The notes beneath the pieces were generated by a model. The model was given only the letters and a program-made list of their open reading frames with translations. It ran no database searches and had not been told where the DNA came from. The translations under genes were made by a program, and so were the position numbers. A stretch of 64,000 nt of DNA from Epilithonimonas hispanica (GTDB taxonomy: Bacteria > Bacteroidota > Bacteroidia > Flavobacteriales > Weeksellaceae). Position 1 is the stretch's first letter. Every line of letters starts with the position of its first letter. Positions 25,214-35,070 of the stretch are shown here, piece by piece. The stretch lies in assembly GCF_003385395.1 (NCBI RefSeq), contig NZ_QNUG01000004.1:86969-150968 (forward strand), written 5' to 3'.

Positions 25214-26080
25214 TTAACTGTTCTTAAGAGCCTCTGCTCCAGAAACAATTTCTAATATCTCATTGGTAATGGCTGCCTGTCTTGCTTTGTTGTAGAAGAT
25301 TCTTAGGTCATTTCTAAGTGCTTCTGCATTATCGGTTGCCTTGTGCATTGCTGTCATCCTTGCACCGTGTTCTGATGCTACAGAATCCAAAACAGCTTTG
25401 AAGATTTGAGTTTTGATAGACTTAGGAATCAATGTTTCCAAAATCTCTTGTCTTCCAGGTTCGAAGATGTAATCTACGTTAACCTCGTATGTAGTTTTCT
25501 CCGCTGAAACAGCAATTGGCAAAACCTGCTCAGTAACCACTTCCTGCGTTGCAGCATTGATAAACCTGTTGTAAACAACATAGACTTTATCAAATTTTCC
25601 TGCTTTGAAATCCGCCATTACTTTGCCCGTCATATTTGAAACGTAGTCGAAAGAAAGGTTATCAAACAGAGAACTGTGGTTTTCATAAACCGTTCTGTTT
25701 TTTCTCAACGCATCAAAAGCTTTTTTACCGATGGTTAAAACTTCAACTTCTACATTTTCGTTAGCTGCGAACTGAGTATTCAATTCTTTGATAACAGAAG
25801 AGTTGAAAGCACCAGCCAAACCTCTGTTGGAAGTTACGGTAATAAAAAGGACTTTTTTCACTTCTCTTTCTACTGCGAACTCAGAGATGTTTTCTGCATC
25901 AGAAGCAGCACTTACGTTCTCTATAATCTCCTGAAGTTTTTCTGAGTAAGGTCTCAGCATTACGATTGCGTCTTGTGCTTTCTTTAGTTTCGCAGCGGAA
26001 ACCATTTTCATAGCACTGGTAATTTGCATCGTAGAAGATATAGATGAAATTCTGCCTCGTATTTCTTTTAAGTTTGCCAT
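25214..26080 (-). CDS. atpG: ATP synthase gamma subunit
   Basis: 288 residues. Central rotor shaft of F1. The N-terminal helix NLKEIRGRISSISSTMQITS and KMVSAAKLKKA, and the C-terminal helix ARMTAMHKATDNAEALRNDL with NKARQAAITNEILEIVSGAEAL, are diagnostic. Last gene of the atpB-E-F-H-A-G operon; an imperfect palindrome separates it from atpA. Confidence 0.97.
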   Translation of the reverse strand: MANLKEIRGRISSISSTMQITSAMKMVSAAKLKKAQDAIVMLRPYSEKLQEIIENVSAASDAENISEFAVEREVKKVLFITVTSNRGLAGAFNSSVIKELNTQFAANENVEVEVLTIGKKAFDALRKNRTVYENHSSLFDNLSFDYVSNMTGKVMADFKAGKFDKVYVVYNRFINAATQEVVTEQVLPIAVSAEKTTYEVNVDYIFEPGRQEILETLIPKSIKTQIFKAVLDSVASEHGARMTAMHKATDNAEALRNDLRIFYNKARQAAITNEILEIVSGAEALKNS

Positions 26081-26089
26081 ATATATTTA

Positions 26090-26160
26090 GTTGTTGGTTG
26101 TCGGTTGTTGGTTGTTAGTTTTAGAAAATTCTGTCAACTATCAACCAAAAACCATCAACT
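26090..26160. repeat. GTTG-type imperfect palindrome between atpA and atpG
   Basis: AGTTGTTGGTTGTCGGTTGT with TGGTTGTTAGTT faces AACTATCAACC...CCATCAACT. The arms pair with some mismatches and a 7-base length difference. In the atp mRNA this is a stem-loop directly 3' of atpA. Confidence 0.6.
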
Positions 26161-26167
26161 AATTTTA

Positions 26168-27745
26168 TTAATTATACTTCGCTGTAAGGTCAGTTGCAAC
26201 TTGTTTCAAAGTGCTTGTGATTGAGTCATCAATCTTACCAGCTTTAAGCGCTGACATAACTTCTGGGTGTTTATTTCTCAGGAAATCAACATATTCTACC
26301 TGAAACTCCTTCACTTTTCTGATAGGGATATTTCTCAATAGATTCTCTGTTCCTGCATAAATCATAGCCACTTGGCTTTCTACAGGAAGTGGAGAGTTCA
26401 CCGGCTGTTTCAAAAGCTCCACGTTTCTTTCTCCTTTAGAGATTACCGCCAAAGTTGCAGCATCTAGGTCAGAACCGAATTTAGCAAACGCATCCAATTC
26501 TTTATATTGAGCCTGGTCTAATTTCAAGGTACCAGACACTTTTTTCATTGATTTGATTTGAGCGTTACCTCCTACTCTAGATACAGAGATACCAACGTTA
26601 ATTGCTGGACGAACACCTGAGTTAAACAAATCAGACTCTAGGAAAATCTGTCCGTCTGTAATTGAGATCACGTTTGTAGGAATGTATGCAGAAACGTCAC
26701 CAGCTTGAGTTTCGATGATAGGAAGAGCTGTTAATGAACCACCTCCTTTCACGATTGGCTTAAGAGATTCTGGCAAATCATTCATTTGTTTTGCGATAGA
26801 ATCATCAGCAATTACTTTTGCTGCTCTTTCCAACAATCTTGAGTGTAAGTAGAAAACGTCTCCTGGGTAAGCCTCACGTCCTGGTGGTCTTCTTAATAGA
26901 AGAGAAAGCTCACGGTAAGCAACCGCTTGTTTTGATAAATCATCATAAACGATCAAAGCAGCGCGACCAGTATCACGGAAATATTCTCCGATAGAAGCAC
27001 CTGCCATTGCAGAGTAAACCTGCATTGGAACTGGGTCAGAAGCATTTGCAGCCACAACCACAGTGTAAGCCAAAGCGCCTTTATCTTCTAACGTTTTAAC
27101 GATTTGTGCTACAGTGGAAGCTTTTTGTCCAATTGCAACATATATACAATATACTGGCTGACCAACATCATAAAATTCTTTTTGATTGATAATGGTATCG
27201 ATAGCTACAACCGTTTTACCAGTTTGTCTGTCACCAATAATCAACTCTCTTTGTCCTCTTCCTACAGGAATCATTGAGTCAATCGCAACGATACCAGTCT
27301 GAAGGGGCTCAGTTACCGGCTGACGGAAGATAACTCCTGGTGCTTTTCTTTCCAAAGGCATCTCGTAAAGCTCACCTTCGATAGATCCTTTACCATCGAT
27401 TGGATTTCCTAGAGTATCAACAACTCTACCAAGCATTCCTTCTCCAACTTTGATAGAAGAAATTCTGTTAGTTCTTTTTACAGTATCGCCTTCTTTTACC
27501 AATTTGGATTCACCAAGAAGAGCAACACCTACGTTATCTTCTTCAAGGTTAAGAACGATACCTTCTACACCAGCTTCGAATCTTACCAATTCTCCGTACT
27601 GAACGTTTTCTAAACCGTAAACACGAGCAATACCATCACCTATTGTAAGAACAGTACCAACTTCTTCTACGTTAGATTGAGTATCGAAATTTGCTAATTG
27701 CTGCTTCAGTATCGCTGATACTTCTGCCGGATTTATTTCTGCCAT
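26168..27745 (-). CDS. atpA: ATP synthase alpha subunit
   Basis: 525 residues. Non-catalytic nucleotide-binding subunit of F1. Walker [16 protein letters not shown], Walker [49 protein letters not shown] region, and the N-terminal [20 protein letters not shown] barrel. Standard length. Cotranscribed with atpH (17 bases apart). Confidence 0.98.
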   Translation of the reverse strand: MAEINPAEVSAILKQQLANFDTQSNVEEVGTVLTIGDGIARVYGLENVQYGELVRFEAGVEGIVLNLEEDNVGVALLGESKLVKEGDTVKRTNRISSIKVGEGMLGRVVDTLGNPIDGKGSIEGELYEMPLERKAPGVIFRQPVTEPLQTGIVAIDSMIPVGRGQRELIIGDRQTGKTVVAIDTIINQKEFYDVGQPVYCIYVAIGQKASTVAQIVKTLEDKGALAYTVVVAANASDPVPMQVYSAMAGASIGEYFRDTGRAALIVYDDLSKQAVAYRELSLLLRRPPGREAYPGDVFYLHSRLLERAAKVIADDSIAKQMNDLPESLKPIVKGGGSLTALPIIETQAGDVSAYIPTNVISITDGQIFLESDLFNSGVRPAINVGISVSRVGGNAQIKSMKKVSGTLKLDQAQYKELDAFAKFGSDLDAATLAVISKGERNVELLKQPVNSPLPVESQVAMIYAGTENLLRNIPIRKVKEFQVEYVDFLRNKHPEVMSALKAGKIDDSITSTLKQVATDLTAKYN

Positions 27746-27762
27746 TATATGGTTGTTTTTTC

Positions 27763-28299
27763 TTAATTAAGTTGAAATTCTTTTTTGATGTTGCTAAGTT
27801 TAGTTCTAACTGAAGCATCAATTTGCTGATCACCTACTCTCAGGATATAACCTCCGAGAATTTCTGGTTTGATAATCGTTTCCAAATCATAGTTAGTAAC
27901 ATTGACCATTTTGGAATCAGCAATAATCTTTTGAATATTTTGTTCTGATAACTTAGAAGCGCTTGTCAAAGAAATTCTCTGAGTCCCTTTGATGTCTTCT
28001 ACTTTATTAATGAATTCCTGAGCAATACCTTTGAGCTGAGATTCTCTCCCTTGCTTGATGATCAATCTGATGATATTTTTAGCAACAGGTGAAAAATCCT
28101 TGAATATTTCTAAAGCAATTGCTTCTTTCTTTCTTGCATCAATGATGGGTGTACTGAAAAACTGATTCAGGTCTTTAGATTGCGACATTATTTTAACAAT
28201 GTCTTTCATCTCATTGAAAACAGATTCTGTATTACCAGATTCCTGTGTGAAATCCAGTAAACCTTGTGCGTATCTTTTAGCTACTTTAGATGTCAGCAT
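27763..28299 (-). CDS. atpH: ATP synthase delta subunit
   Basis: 178 residues. Joins the peripheral stalk to F1. [20 protein letters not shown] at the N-terminus and the end [20 protein letters not shown] are family signatures. Follows atpF by 5 bases. Confidence 0.96.
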   Translation of the reverse strand: MLTSKVAKRYAQGLLDFTQESGNTESVFNEMKDIVKIMSQSKDLNQFFSTPIIDARKKEAIALEIFKDFSPVAKNIIRLIIKQGRESQLKGIAQEFINKVEDIKGTQRISLTSASKLSEQNIQKIIADSKMVNVTNYDLETIIKPEILGGYILRVGDQQIDASVRTKLSNIKKEFQLN

Positions 28300-28304
28300 C
28301 CTGA

Positions 28305-28793
28305 TTAGTTAAGGTTAGATTTATTAAGAATATTTTCTACCAAAGCGTTTTGAGCACCATTGTCGTCCAATTTTTCTTTTAAAATATTTTCGGCAATAAG
28401 AACAGACAAAGACCCAATTTGATTCTTTATATCAGCCATTGCTGCTAATTTTTCACTTTGGATAGACTGTCTCGCTGCAGCAATTAGTTTTTCACCTTCT
28501 ACCTTAGCGTTATCTTTAGCTTCATTTACTATTTTATCTTTAAGCTCTCTTGCTTCTTTAAGAATACCATCTCTTTCTGCTCTGGCCTCACGAAGGATCC
28601 TCTCGTTATCTTCTTTCAGCTGTGCCATTTCCAGTTTGGCCAGCTTAGCCTGGTTCAGTGCATCGATAATCGTCACTTCTCTCTGGTTAACCGCATTAAG
28701 GATTGGTTTCCACGCAAATTTTGCTAATAAAAACAATAGGATGATGAATGTAAGTGTCATCCAAAATAATAAACCTATGCCCGGCTCTATCAT
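28305..28793 (-). CDS. atpF: ATP synthase b subunit
   Basis: 162 residues. One N-terminal membrane helix (GLLFWMTLTFIILLFLLAKFAWKPIL) and a long charged coiled coil (35-140; Glu/Lys/Ala rich) forming the peripheral stalk. Single b type, as expected in Bacteroidota. A strong hairpin lies between it and atpE. Confidence 0.96.
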   Translation of the reverse strand: MIEPGIGLLFWMTLTFIILLFLLAKFAWKPILNAVNQREVTIIDALNQAKLAKLEMAQLKEDNERILREARAERDGILKEARELKDKIVNEAKDNAKVEGEKLIAAARQSIQSEKLAAMADIKNQIGSLSVLIAENILKEKLDDNGAQNALVENILNKSNLN

Positions 28794-28839
28794 AATCTAA
28801 GTTTTTTATTAATTAAAATAATTTTTTTGAATTTAAGAA

Positions 28840-28874
28840 AAGTCTTAGCAAAACCAACCGTTTTGCTAAGACTT
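28840..28874 (-). promoter_or_regulatory. Perfect stem-loop 3' of atpE
   Basis: AAGTCTTAGCAAAAC (28840-28854) pairs perfectly with GTTTTGCTAAGACTT (28860-28874) around five bases. On the atp mRNA it follows atpE and is trailed by TTTTCTT, so it could be a partial terminator or a 3'-end stabiliser giving extra atpE message. Confidence 0.75.
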
Positions 28875-28888
28875 AGATGTAATAAGGA

Positions 28889-29107
28889 TTACTTGATGAA
28901 TGCACCAAAAATAATCGCAATAAGACCAGCTCCTTCAATAAGACCAGCTGCGATAAGCATTGCTCCCTGAATTTTACCAGCTTGTTCCGGTTGTCTAGCG
29001 ATAGCATCCATTGCGTGTCCACCGATTTTACCAATTCCTAGACCTACGCCTAATACTGCTAAACCGATCCCTACGTAAATTAATCCTGCTCCAGTTGTTA
29101 AATCCAT
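28889..29107 (-). CDS. atpE: ATP synthase c subunit
   Basis: 72 residues, two membrane helices forming the rotor ring. Glycine zipper GVGLGIGKIGG in helix 1, polar loop ARQPEQAGK, and ion-binding E58 in helix 2 (AAGLIEGAGLIA). No glutamine in helix 1 near the site, so proton rather than sodium coupling is expected. Confidence 0.97.
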   Translation of the reverse strand: MDLTTGAGLIYVGIGLAVLGVGLGIGKIGGHAMDAIARQPEQAGKIQGAMLIAAGLIEGAGLIAIIFGAFIK

Positions 29108-29149
29108 AATAAAATTATTTAGGTTAAATATGTTCTTTTTAATTGTATC

Positions 29150-30250
29150 TTAATGTTCGTGTGAGTGATCCTGTACTGCAATTCCAATAAATAATGCTGA
29201 CAATACTGTGAAAATATACGCCTGCAATACTGCAACCAATAACTCCAATACAGAAATGAATAATGCCAAAGGCACAGATGCAAATCCTAATAATGGTGTT
29301 TTAAAAATAAATATCAATGAAATAATCGCCAGTATCATAATGTGACCTGCCGTTACGTTGGCAAAAAGTCGCATCATCAAAGCAAACGGCTTTGTAAACA
29401 CGCCAATAATCTCAATCGGAACCATAATAGGGTAAAGCAAAATCGGAACCGGCGGCATGAAAATATGCTTCCAGTAATCTTTGTTGGCACTGAAAAGCGT
29501 AATCACCAAAGTAATAATTGCTAAAACTGCAGTAATTGCTATATTCCCGGTCAAGTTAGCTCCAAAAGGAAAGAATGGAATCAATCCGAAGAGGTTATTA
29601 ATCCATATAAAGAAAAATACTGTCAATAAATAAGGCATAAACCTTTTGTATTTTGAAGATCCAATATTTGGAATTGCTACTTCGTCACGGATGAAAATAA
29701 CGATTGGCTCTAAAATCCTACCAACTCCTTTTGGCATCATAGAATTTTTATAACTTCTCCCCATTCCAATGAAGATAACCAACATAAACACAACTGATAA
29801 TAACATTGTAAAAACATTTTTTGTGATAGAAAAATCATAAAAAACCTTTCCGGAATCTTGCTTACCTCCAATCAAACCGAACAATGTTGCTTTTTCCAAA
29901 CCTTTAGTAGATACTAATTGCCCTTCGTGCAAAGTATATCCATCATGCTCGTGACCATGCGCTACAGAAGATGATAAAAATGTATGAATGCCAGTTTCGT
30001 CTTTAATAATGATTGGCAATGGAACAGAGATATGTTTCTCTTCCGCAGTCCCTTCATTCAGAGTCATCAGATGCCATTCATTAGAATCGCCGATATGCTC
30101 CATTATCATTTTCTTTGCATCAAATGATTTCTCGGCCTTTTCTATTTCTGCTGTTTCACCTACATTAGCAACTTCGTGCTGAGCAGAGATGAAAACGCTA
30201 GAAAAGATGAACAAAAACGTAAAAAAAACAGAATTAATTTTTAGCTTCAT
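29150..30250 (-). CDS. atpB: ATP synthase a subunit (long form)
   Basis: 366 residues. Signal-like start (1-23) and a Bacteroidota-type soluble N-terminal extension (24-150, His-rich AHGHEHDGY), then the membrane domain. The essential Arg lies in KPFALMMRLFANVTAGHIM; other conserved segments are GLIPFFPFGANLTGNIA and ELLVAVLQAYIFTVLSALFIG. The C-terminus is His-rich. First canonical gene of the operon. Confidence 0.96.
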   Translation of the reverse strand: MKLKINSVFFTFLFIFSSVFISAQHEVANVGETAEIEKAEKSFDAKKMIMEHIGDSNEWHLMTLNEGTAEEKHISVPLPIIIKDETGIHTFLSSSVAHGHEHDGYTLHEGQLVSTKGLEKATLFGLIGGKQDSGKVFYDFSITKNVFTMLLSVVFMLVIFIGMGRSYKNSMMPKGVGRILEPIVIFIRDEVAIPNIGSSKYKRFMPYLLTVFFFIWINNLFGLIPFFPFGANLTGNIAITAVLAIITLVITLFSANKDYWKHIFMPPVPILLYPIMVPIEIIGVFTKPFALMMRLFANVTAGHIMILAIISLIFIFKTPLLGFASVPLALFISVLELLVAVLQAYIFTVLSALFIGIAVQDHSHEH

Positions 30251-30333
30251 AACACATTTTATCGGTTTGCAAATATATCGATTTATAATGGATAGAAAAA
30301 CTAAATTATATGATTTTTATCAAATCTGTAATT

Positions 30334-30606
30334 CTATGATTTATTGAGCCTTATAACCACAAAGTAGTATATTAAAAAAGAGCCGACTAAAAAAATTAGG
30401 CATAAAAATAAAAAATTAACTTTTGTTTTGTCTATGAAAAATAAAATTATAACAATCCAAAATATATCCTTCAACAAGTTGATTCCTAAAAATTTCAATC
30501 CTGGATTATTTCTATTAATAATGAATAATGAAAAGATCCAATACATCGTGACATTTAGAATAGACAATGAAGAAATAATAATTATAAAAGTTAATATTTG
30601 ACCCAT
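30334..30606 (-). CDS. Small membrane protein upstream of atpB (possible AtpI-like)
   Basis: 90 residues from ATG 30606 (MGQILTFIIIISS). Four probable membrane segments: 3-20, 21-32, 46-60 and 65-82, with a conserved-looking NPGLKFLGINLLKD between. Its size and place just before atpB resemble the AtpI/subunit-I-like proteins of flavobacterial atp operons, but no clear motif proves it. The frame runs further upstream to 30717 without a credible start. Confidence 0.55.
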   Translation of the reverse strand: MGQILTFIIIISSLSILNVTMYWIFSLFIINRNNPGLKFLGINLLKDIFWIVIILFFIDKTKVNFLFLCLIFLVGSFLIYYFVVIRLNKS

Positions 30607-30812
30607 TTTGCAAAAGTAAGGAAAATCTAGTTGGAGGTTTTTAACGCAAAGCACGCAATGATTTTTTTGACAATATTGAAAACATTTTAAGATTCGCGAA
30701 GACGCTTTGCTCAGCAAGGATTTTCATATACTTTGTCATTCTGAAAGAATCTAAACTTTGATGAGATTCCTAAAGAATGACAAACATCGTATTTTATGTC
30801 AAATATTGTTTT

Positions 30813-30932
30813 ACATTGAATCTGCAGCCCGACTTGAGCGGAAATCCTTTTTACGCAGCGCAGCGGAGTGAAAAGATTGACTTCGTCGAACCTAAAGGTT
30901 TGGGAGCGGAAGACGGATTAAGATGCCCAAAA
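30813..30932 (+). repeat. Dispersed structured repeat, copy B
   Basis: Compact copy of the element at 24963-25144. The stem is 30843-30854 (AATCCTTTTTAC) with 30868-30878 (GTGAAAAGATT). It ends GATGCCCAAAAT about 40 bases before the ffh -7 box. The bases from 30607 to 30812 hold no gene that I can support. Confidence 0.75.
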
Positions 30933-30970
30933 TCTAATATTTAATCTAATGATGATTGCTTAATTTTTCT

Positions 30971-30978
30971 TATTTTTG
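30971..30978 (+). promoter_or_regulatory. -7 box of ffh
   Basis: TATTTTTG, perfect TAnnTTTG, 25 bases before the ffh start. Confidence 0.55.
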
Positions 30979-31003
30979 CTACCTTAAATATCTTATTAAA
31001 GTT

Positions 31004-32368
31004 ATGTTCAACAGTTTACAAGACAAGCTAGATAAAGCACTTCATAATATTTCCGGACGTGGAAAAATCACGGAAATAAACGTTGCAGAAACGGTAAAGG
31101 AAATCCGAAGAGCATTGGTGGATGCCGATGTAAATTATAAAGTTGCCAAAGACCTAACAAAAAGAGTTCAGGATAAAGCGATTGGAGAAAACGTTTTGAC
31201 TTCTCTGACGCCGGGACAATTGATGACGAAAATTGTTCACGATGAATTGGTAGATCTGATGGGTGGTTCTCAAGAAGGAATCAACCTTTCTGGGAAGCCG
31301 ACTGTCATTTTGATTGCTGGTCTACAAGGTTCTGGTAAAACAACTTTCTCCGGAAAATTAGCCAACTATCTGAAACAAAAAAGAAGCAAAAAACCACTTT
31401 TGGTAGCTTGTGACGTTTACAGACCTGCAGCGATTGACCAATTGAAAGTTCTTGGTGGTCAAATCAATATTGAAGTTTACACCGAACTTGAGAATAAAAA
31501 CCCTGTTGCGATTGCTGAAAATGCAATAAATTATGCGAAGTCAAACGGATTCGATACAGTCATCGTGGATACTGCTGGTCGTTTGGCGATTGATGAGCAG
31601 ATGATGAACGAAATCAAGTCGGTTCATCAAACGATTAAACCTACTGAAACGCTTTTCGTAGTCGATGCGATGACAGGACAAGATGCTGTGAATACGGCTA
31701 AAGCCTTCAATGATACTTTGAATTTTGACGGTGTTGTTCTTACGAAATTGGATGGTGATACACGTGGTGGAGCGGCGTTGACAATTCGTTCTGTTGTAGA
31801 AAAGCCTATCAAATTTATCTCTACCGGAGAGAAAATGGAAGCAATGGACCTTTTCTATCCAGAAAGGATGGCAGACAGAATCCTAGGAATGGGAGATGTT
31901 GTTTCCTTGGTTGAAAGAGCCCAGGAACAGTTTGATGAAGAGGAAGCTAAAAAACTTCATAAGAAAATCGCGAAGAATGAATTTGGTTTCGATGATTTCT
32001 TAAAGCAGATCAACCAAATCAAGAAAATGGGTAATATGAAAGACCTTATGGGGATGATTCCTGGTGTTGGAAAAGCAATTAAAGATGTGGACATCAATGA
32101 CGATGCTTTCAAACACATCGAAGCAATTATCCACTCAATGACGCCTGACGAAAGAAGAAAACCTTCTATCATCAATGTTTCCAGAAAACAAAGAATTGCT
32201 AAAGGCTCGGGAAGAAAGCTAGAAGATGTAAATGCCTTGATGAAACAATTTGACCAAATGGGGAAAATGATGAAGATGATGCAGGGCCCTCAAGGCAAGC
32301 AAATGATGCAGATGATGAGCAAAATGCCAAATATGCCTGGAATGGGTGGCGGATTATTTGGGAGGTAG
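31004..32368 (+). CDS. ffh: Signal recognition particle protein (SRP54/Ffh)
   Basis: 454 residues from ATG 31004 (MFNSLQDKLDKAL). GTPase that binds signal peptides and 4.5S RNA. N domain, then G domain with GLQGSGKTTFSGKLA, DVYRPAAIDQL, DTAGRL, TKLDGDTRGG, and a Met-rich M domain (MGNMKDLMGMIPGVGKA; GSGRKLEDVNALMKQF; tail of MMKMMQ/MMQMMSKMP). Full length. The ATG at 30956 that would extend it lies upstream of the promoter box. Confidence 0.97.
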   Translation: MFNSLQDKLDKALHNISGRGKITEINVAETVKEIRRALVDADVNYKVAKDLTKRVQDKAIGENVLTSLTPGQLMTKIVHDELVDLMGGSQEGINLSGKPTVILIAGLQGSGKTTFSGKLANYLKQKRSKKPLLVACDVYRPAAIDQLKVLGGQINIEVYTELENKNPVAIAENAINYAKSNGFDTVIVDTAGRLAIDEQMMNEIKSVHQTIKPTETLFVVDAMTGQDAVNTAKAFNDTLNFDGVVLTKLDGDTRGGAALTIRSVVEKPIKFISTGEKMEAMDLFYPERMADRILGMGDVVSLVERAQEQFDEEEAKKLHKKIAKNEFGFDDFLKQINQIKKMGNMKDLMGMIPGVGKAIKDVDINDDAFKHIEAIIHSMTPDERRKPSIINVSRKQRIAKGSGRKLEDVNALMKQFDQMGKMMKMMQGPQGKQMMQMMSKMPNMPGMGGGLFGR

Positions 32369-32382
32369 AATATAAATTAAAT

Positions 32383-32420
32383 AAAAAGGTGTGATTCATT
32401 TGAAATCACACCTTTTTTTT
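32383..32420. terminator. Terminator between ffh and the T9SS surface protein
   Basis: Perfect 14-base arms (AAAAAGGTGTGATT) around CATTTGA, then eight T. Confidence 0.92.
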
Positions 32421-34912
32421 TAATTTCTTGACTTTAATAATATCCATATTTGCTTACTGACGGGAACTCCAGTTCGTGCATTTTTCCATTTTAATAAGCT
32501 CCAGTAAGTATTGGAAGGTAAAGTTTTACCATTAAAATCTTTTCCATCCCATTTGAAATTTTTATTTACTTTCGAGTGTTCAAAGACTTTGCCACCCCAC
32601 CTATTATAAATAGCTATCTCTAGTTCAGAATAGTCTTTTAGCTTGGAATAATCCCAATAATCATTGACACCATCATCATTAGGAGAAAAAAAGTTTGAAA
32701 GAGTAATATTTTCTTGTAATGTCAAAAGCTTAATTTCTTTTTTGATAAAGCAGCCAGACAAGGATATAATCTTAACATACGCATTTAACAATGCTGTTTC
32801 ATATTCTGTAGGTTTAGTAATTAGTTTTGTTAAATTAATATCTTCATAAAATTCATAATTATCGCTGCCTTTGTTAATTATAACTTGACTCAGGTCATAT
32901 TTACCCTTACCACTAGTTTCTGTAATAGGGTACAATTCAGATTTTATTTCTGCGTTAGGTTTATTGTTTACATATACTGTACCTTTTACTGTTTCACATA
33001 GTGCGGAAGTTGCTGTACACATCCTATAAACAAATCTGTCATCCCCAGTAAAGTTAGTGTCAGGAATATATTTTAAGTTTAAATTATTTACAATAACTTT
33101 TCCATTAAGCGGTTGTGTAAGTAGTTCTAATTTTGAAATAATTTGGTCTTCATGAGGTGGAGAGAATTTTGCTAACATTGACAAGTCCTCACATACTTTG
33201 CCAAAATCTTTTTCTATAATAATATAAGGACAATGCTGTATATTGAAACTATTTGTAGTATAATTAACATTAGAATATGTTAAAACACATAAATATATAC
33301 CAGCTTCTTTAGGAATATATGTAGGAGCATTAGCACCTATAATGTCTATTCCATCTTTTTGCCATTGGATTTTATCAAAAACGTTATTATTAAGTCTTAA
33401 CAGTAAACCTTCTTCAATACAATTTCCATTTAGAGTAATAAAAGGATCATTACTATAGCTTACAACGCTTCCAGCGTATCCTGAATAACTAGCGGAATAT
33501 GCCTTAGTTGTTCCTCCAATAAAGTCAACATTTAGGCTTTTATCTGACTCTATTATAATATTTCCTTTTGAATTTTGAACTGTATGATATATCCAATCAG
33601 GCTTTCCCAAAATATCCGTTCCTCCTGTTAATTGGATTCCATTTATTTTAATGTTGGCATTTTTTTCAGTTTTAATAGAAAGTTTACTTCTCATTTTCAA
33701 TCCTCCAATATCATCTATACATGGTATAATAACATTTTGGACTTGATATTCTTTATCCAATGGATATGAAAATAGCATAGCACTTGTTCCGCCAACTTTA
33801 TATTCATAATTTCTGGGATCAATTGGTTTATCGTGAAACGTTGCTAAAAGCTGATAACAATACACTGGTTTGGTAGCTTTTATATACATTGCAGATGTTA
33901 CTACAAGCCTTTCTTCTTCATTAGTAAATGACGCTTCTAAGCCATTTAAAAACTTCTTATCCGATTGATATGGTCCTATATAATGCTCTCCTTTATTTAA
34001 TATGAAAAGAGGTGTAGTTTCATCATTAAAAAAAAACTGTGTATTATCTTCTGTTGCTACAAAAATTGCTTTCTCTGTATAGAGATTTCCTTCTGCCATC
34101 CCATTAACTATTAGATATTCCTTACCTAATTTTTCTATAGGTATGTTTTGGTCAATGTTAACACTTCCACCTGCTTCACCTGCATCTTGACTCAATAAAT
34201 TACCATTGCTTACTATAATAGGCTTGTCTGATGATATCATCGCACCAATAAGATGAGGTTCATAATAATCATTGATTGCACCTGTTGTATTATCCTTTTT
34301 TAACGCTGCAACTATATAACTTTGGTTCTTATTCAGAATAATATTAATTTCTTTATTATCAGAACCATCAGTAAATTTTAGTCCATTGCTATAATCGGAT
34401 ATTTTGATTTTTGTATTATCAGAATAAGCTGTAATAGAAGCCTGATAATTCATAGAAGAAGTATTATAGCTACCATTTAGAAGGTTTTGATCATTTATGA
34501 CAAAGAATGATCTTCCTAATGCACTCTTTCCTTTGGACGAAATTATTTCCGAGTTTAGACCCACATATTTAAGGTTTGCGTAAAAACTATTTTCCCCTAC
34601 CAGATGCAACCCTCTGTCAAGTGGAATCATTGTATCTCCTTTGAATGATGTATATACAGACTGTATTATATTTCCGAGTACCAAATCATATTCTACTGGA
34701 TGGGATTTATCAATTATCACATTATCTATTAAATTATTTCCATTATAAATATAAACTTTGAAAGGAGTTTCTTTATCGGTAGAAAGTGATATAAATGCAT
34801 TATCAATTTTTGCACCTGAACTAAAAACAGGAGGAAACCAATGTTCTAAATCTAATTGAGCTTTTACAAAAATTTGACAAAAAATAAAAAGTATTAAATA
34901 TGAATTTTTCAT
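32420..34912 (-). CDS. Secreted protein with gliding-motility-type (T9SS type B) C-terminus
   Basis: 830 residues. Signal peptide 1-18. The N-terminal 480 residues look like the IgGFc-binding-type beta domain found in bacterial surface proteins (HWFPPVFSS start, repeated strands such as KIKISDYSNGLKF, GEHYIGPYQSDK). An Ig-like middle part (500-650; GIYLCVLTYSNVNYTT, then a cadherin-like FTGDDRFVYRMC). The C-terminal 90 residues are the CHU_C domain: FFSPNDDGVNDYW, IAIYNRWGGKVFE, FKWDGKDFNGKTLPSNTYW. It is thus exported by type IX secretion and anchored outside; ligand unknown. Confidence 0.88.
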   Translation of the reverse strand: MKNSYLILFIFCQIFVKAQLDLEHWFPPVFSSGAKIDNAFISLSTDKETPFKVYIYNGNNLIDNVIIDKSHPVEYDLVLGNIIQSVYTSFKGDTMIPLDRGLHLVGENSFYANLKYVGLNSEIISSKGKSALGRSFFVINDQNLLNGSYNTSSMNYQASITAYSDNTKIKISDYSNGLKFTDGSDNKEINIILNKNQSYIVAALKKDNTTGAINDYYEPHLIGAMISSDKPIIVSNGNLLSQDAGEAGGSVNIDQNIPIEKLGKEYLIVNGMAEGNLYTEKAIFVATEDNTQFFFNDETTPLFILNKGEHYIGPYQSDKKFLNGLEASFTNEEERLVVTSAMYIKATKPVYCYQLLATFHDKPIDPRNYEYKVGGTSAMLFSYPLDKEYQVQNVIIPCIDDIGGLKMRSKLSIKTEKNANIKINGIQLTGGTDILGKPDWIYHTVQNSKGNIIIESDKSLNVDFIGGTTKAYSASYSGYAGSVVSYSNDPFITLNGNCIEEGLLLRLNNNVFDKIQWQKDGIDIIGANAPTYIPKEAGIYLCVLTYSNVNYTTNSFNIQHCPYIIIEKDFGKVCEDLSMLAKFSPPHEDQIISKLELLTQPLNGKVIVNNLNLKYIPDTNFTGDDRFVYRMCTATSALCETVKGTVYVNNKPNAEIKSELYPITETSGKGKYDLSQVIINKGSDNYEFYEDINLTKLITKPTEYETALLNAYVKIISLSGCFIKKEIKLLTLQENITLSNFFSPNDDGVNDYWDYSKLKDYSELEIAIYNRWGGKVFEHSKVNKNFKWDGKDFNGKTLPSNTYWSLLKWKNARTGVPVSKQIWILLKSRN

Positions 34913-35020
34913 TTACATTCTTCAATTTCTATATATGATGAATAGCAAATAAGAAGTAATTAGCAACAATCATCAGAGTCAAAGATACAAAACATAATGT
35001 AGAATTATGAAAACAAATAA

Positions 35021-35048
35021 AAAACCGACTCTAAAAAGAGTCGGTTTT
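35021..35048. terminator. Terminator of the SusC/SusD operon
   Basis: AAAACCGACTCT, loop AAAA, AGAGTCGGTTTT: perfect stem with T-runs on the minus strand. Confidence 0.88.
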
Positions 35049-35070
35049 AAATATAAAATTTACTAAAATA

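Noticed and set aside
24994..25248. 84-codon minus-strand ORF over repeat copy A and the atpG end
   Set aside because: It lies mainly in the dispersed repeat and overlaps the atpG C-terminus in another frame; composition is not protein-like.
28889..29107. Sodium-coupled ATP synthase
   Set aside because: The c subunit has the acidic E58 but no helix-1 Gln near the site as in sodium-type rings.
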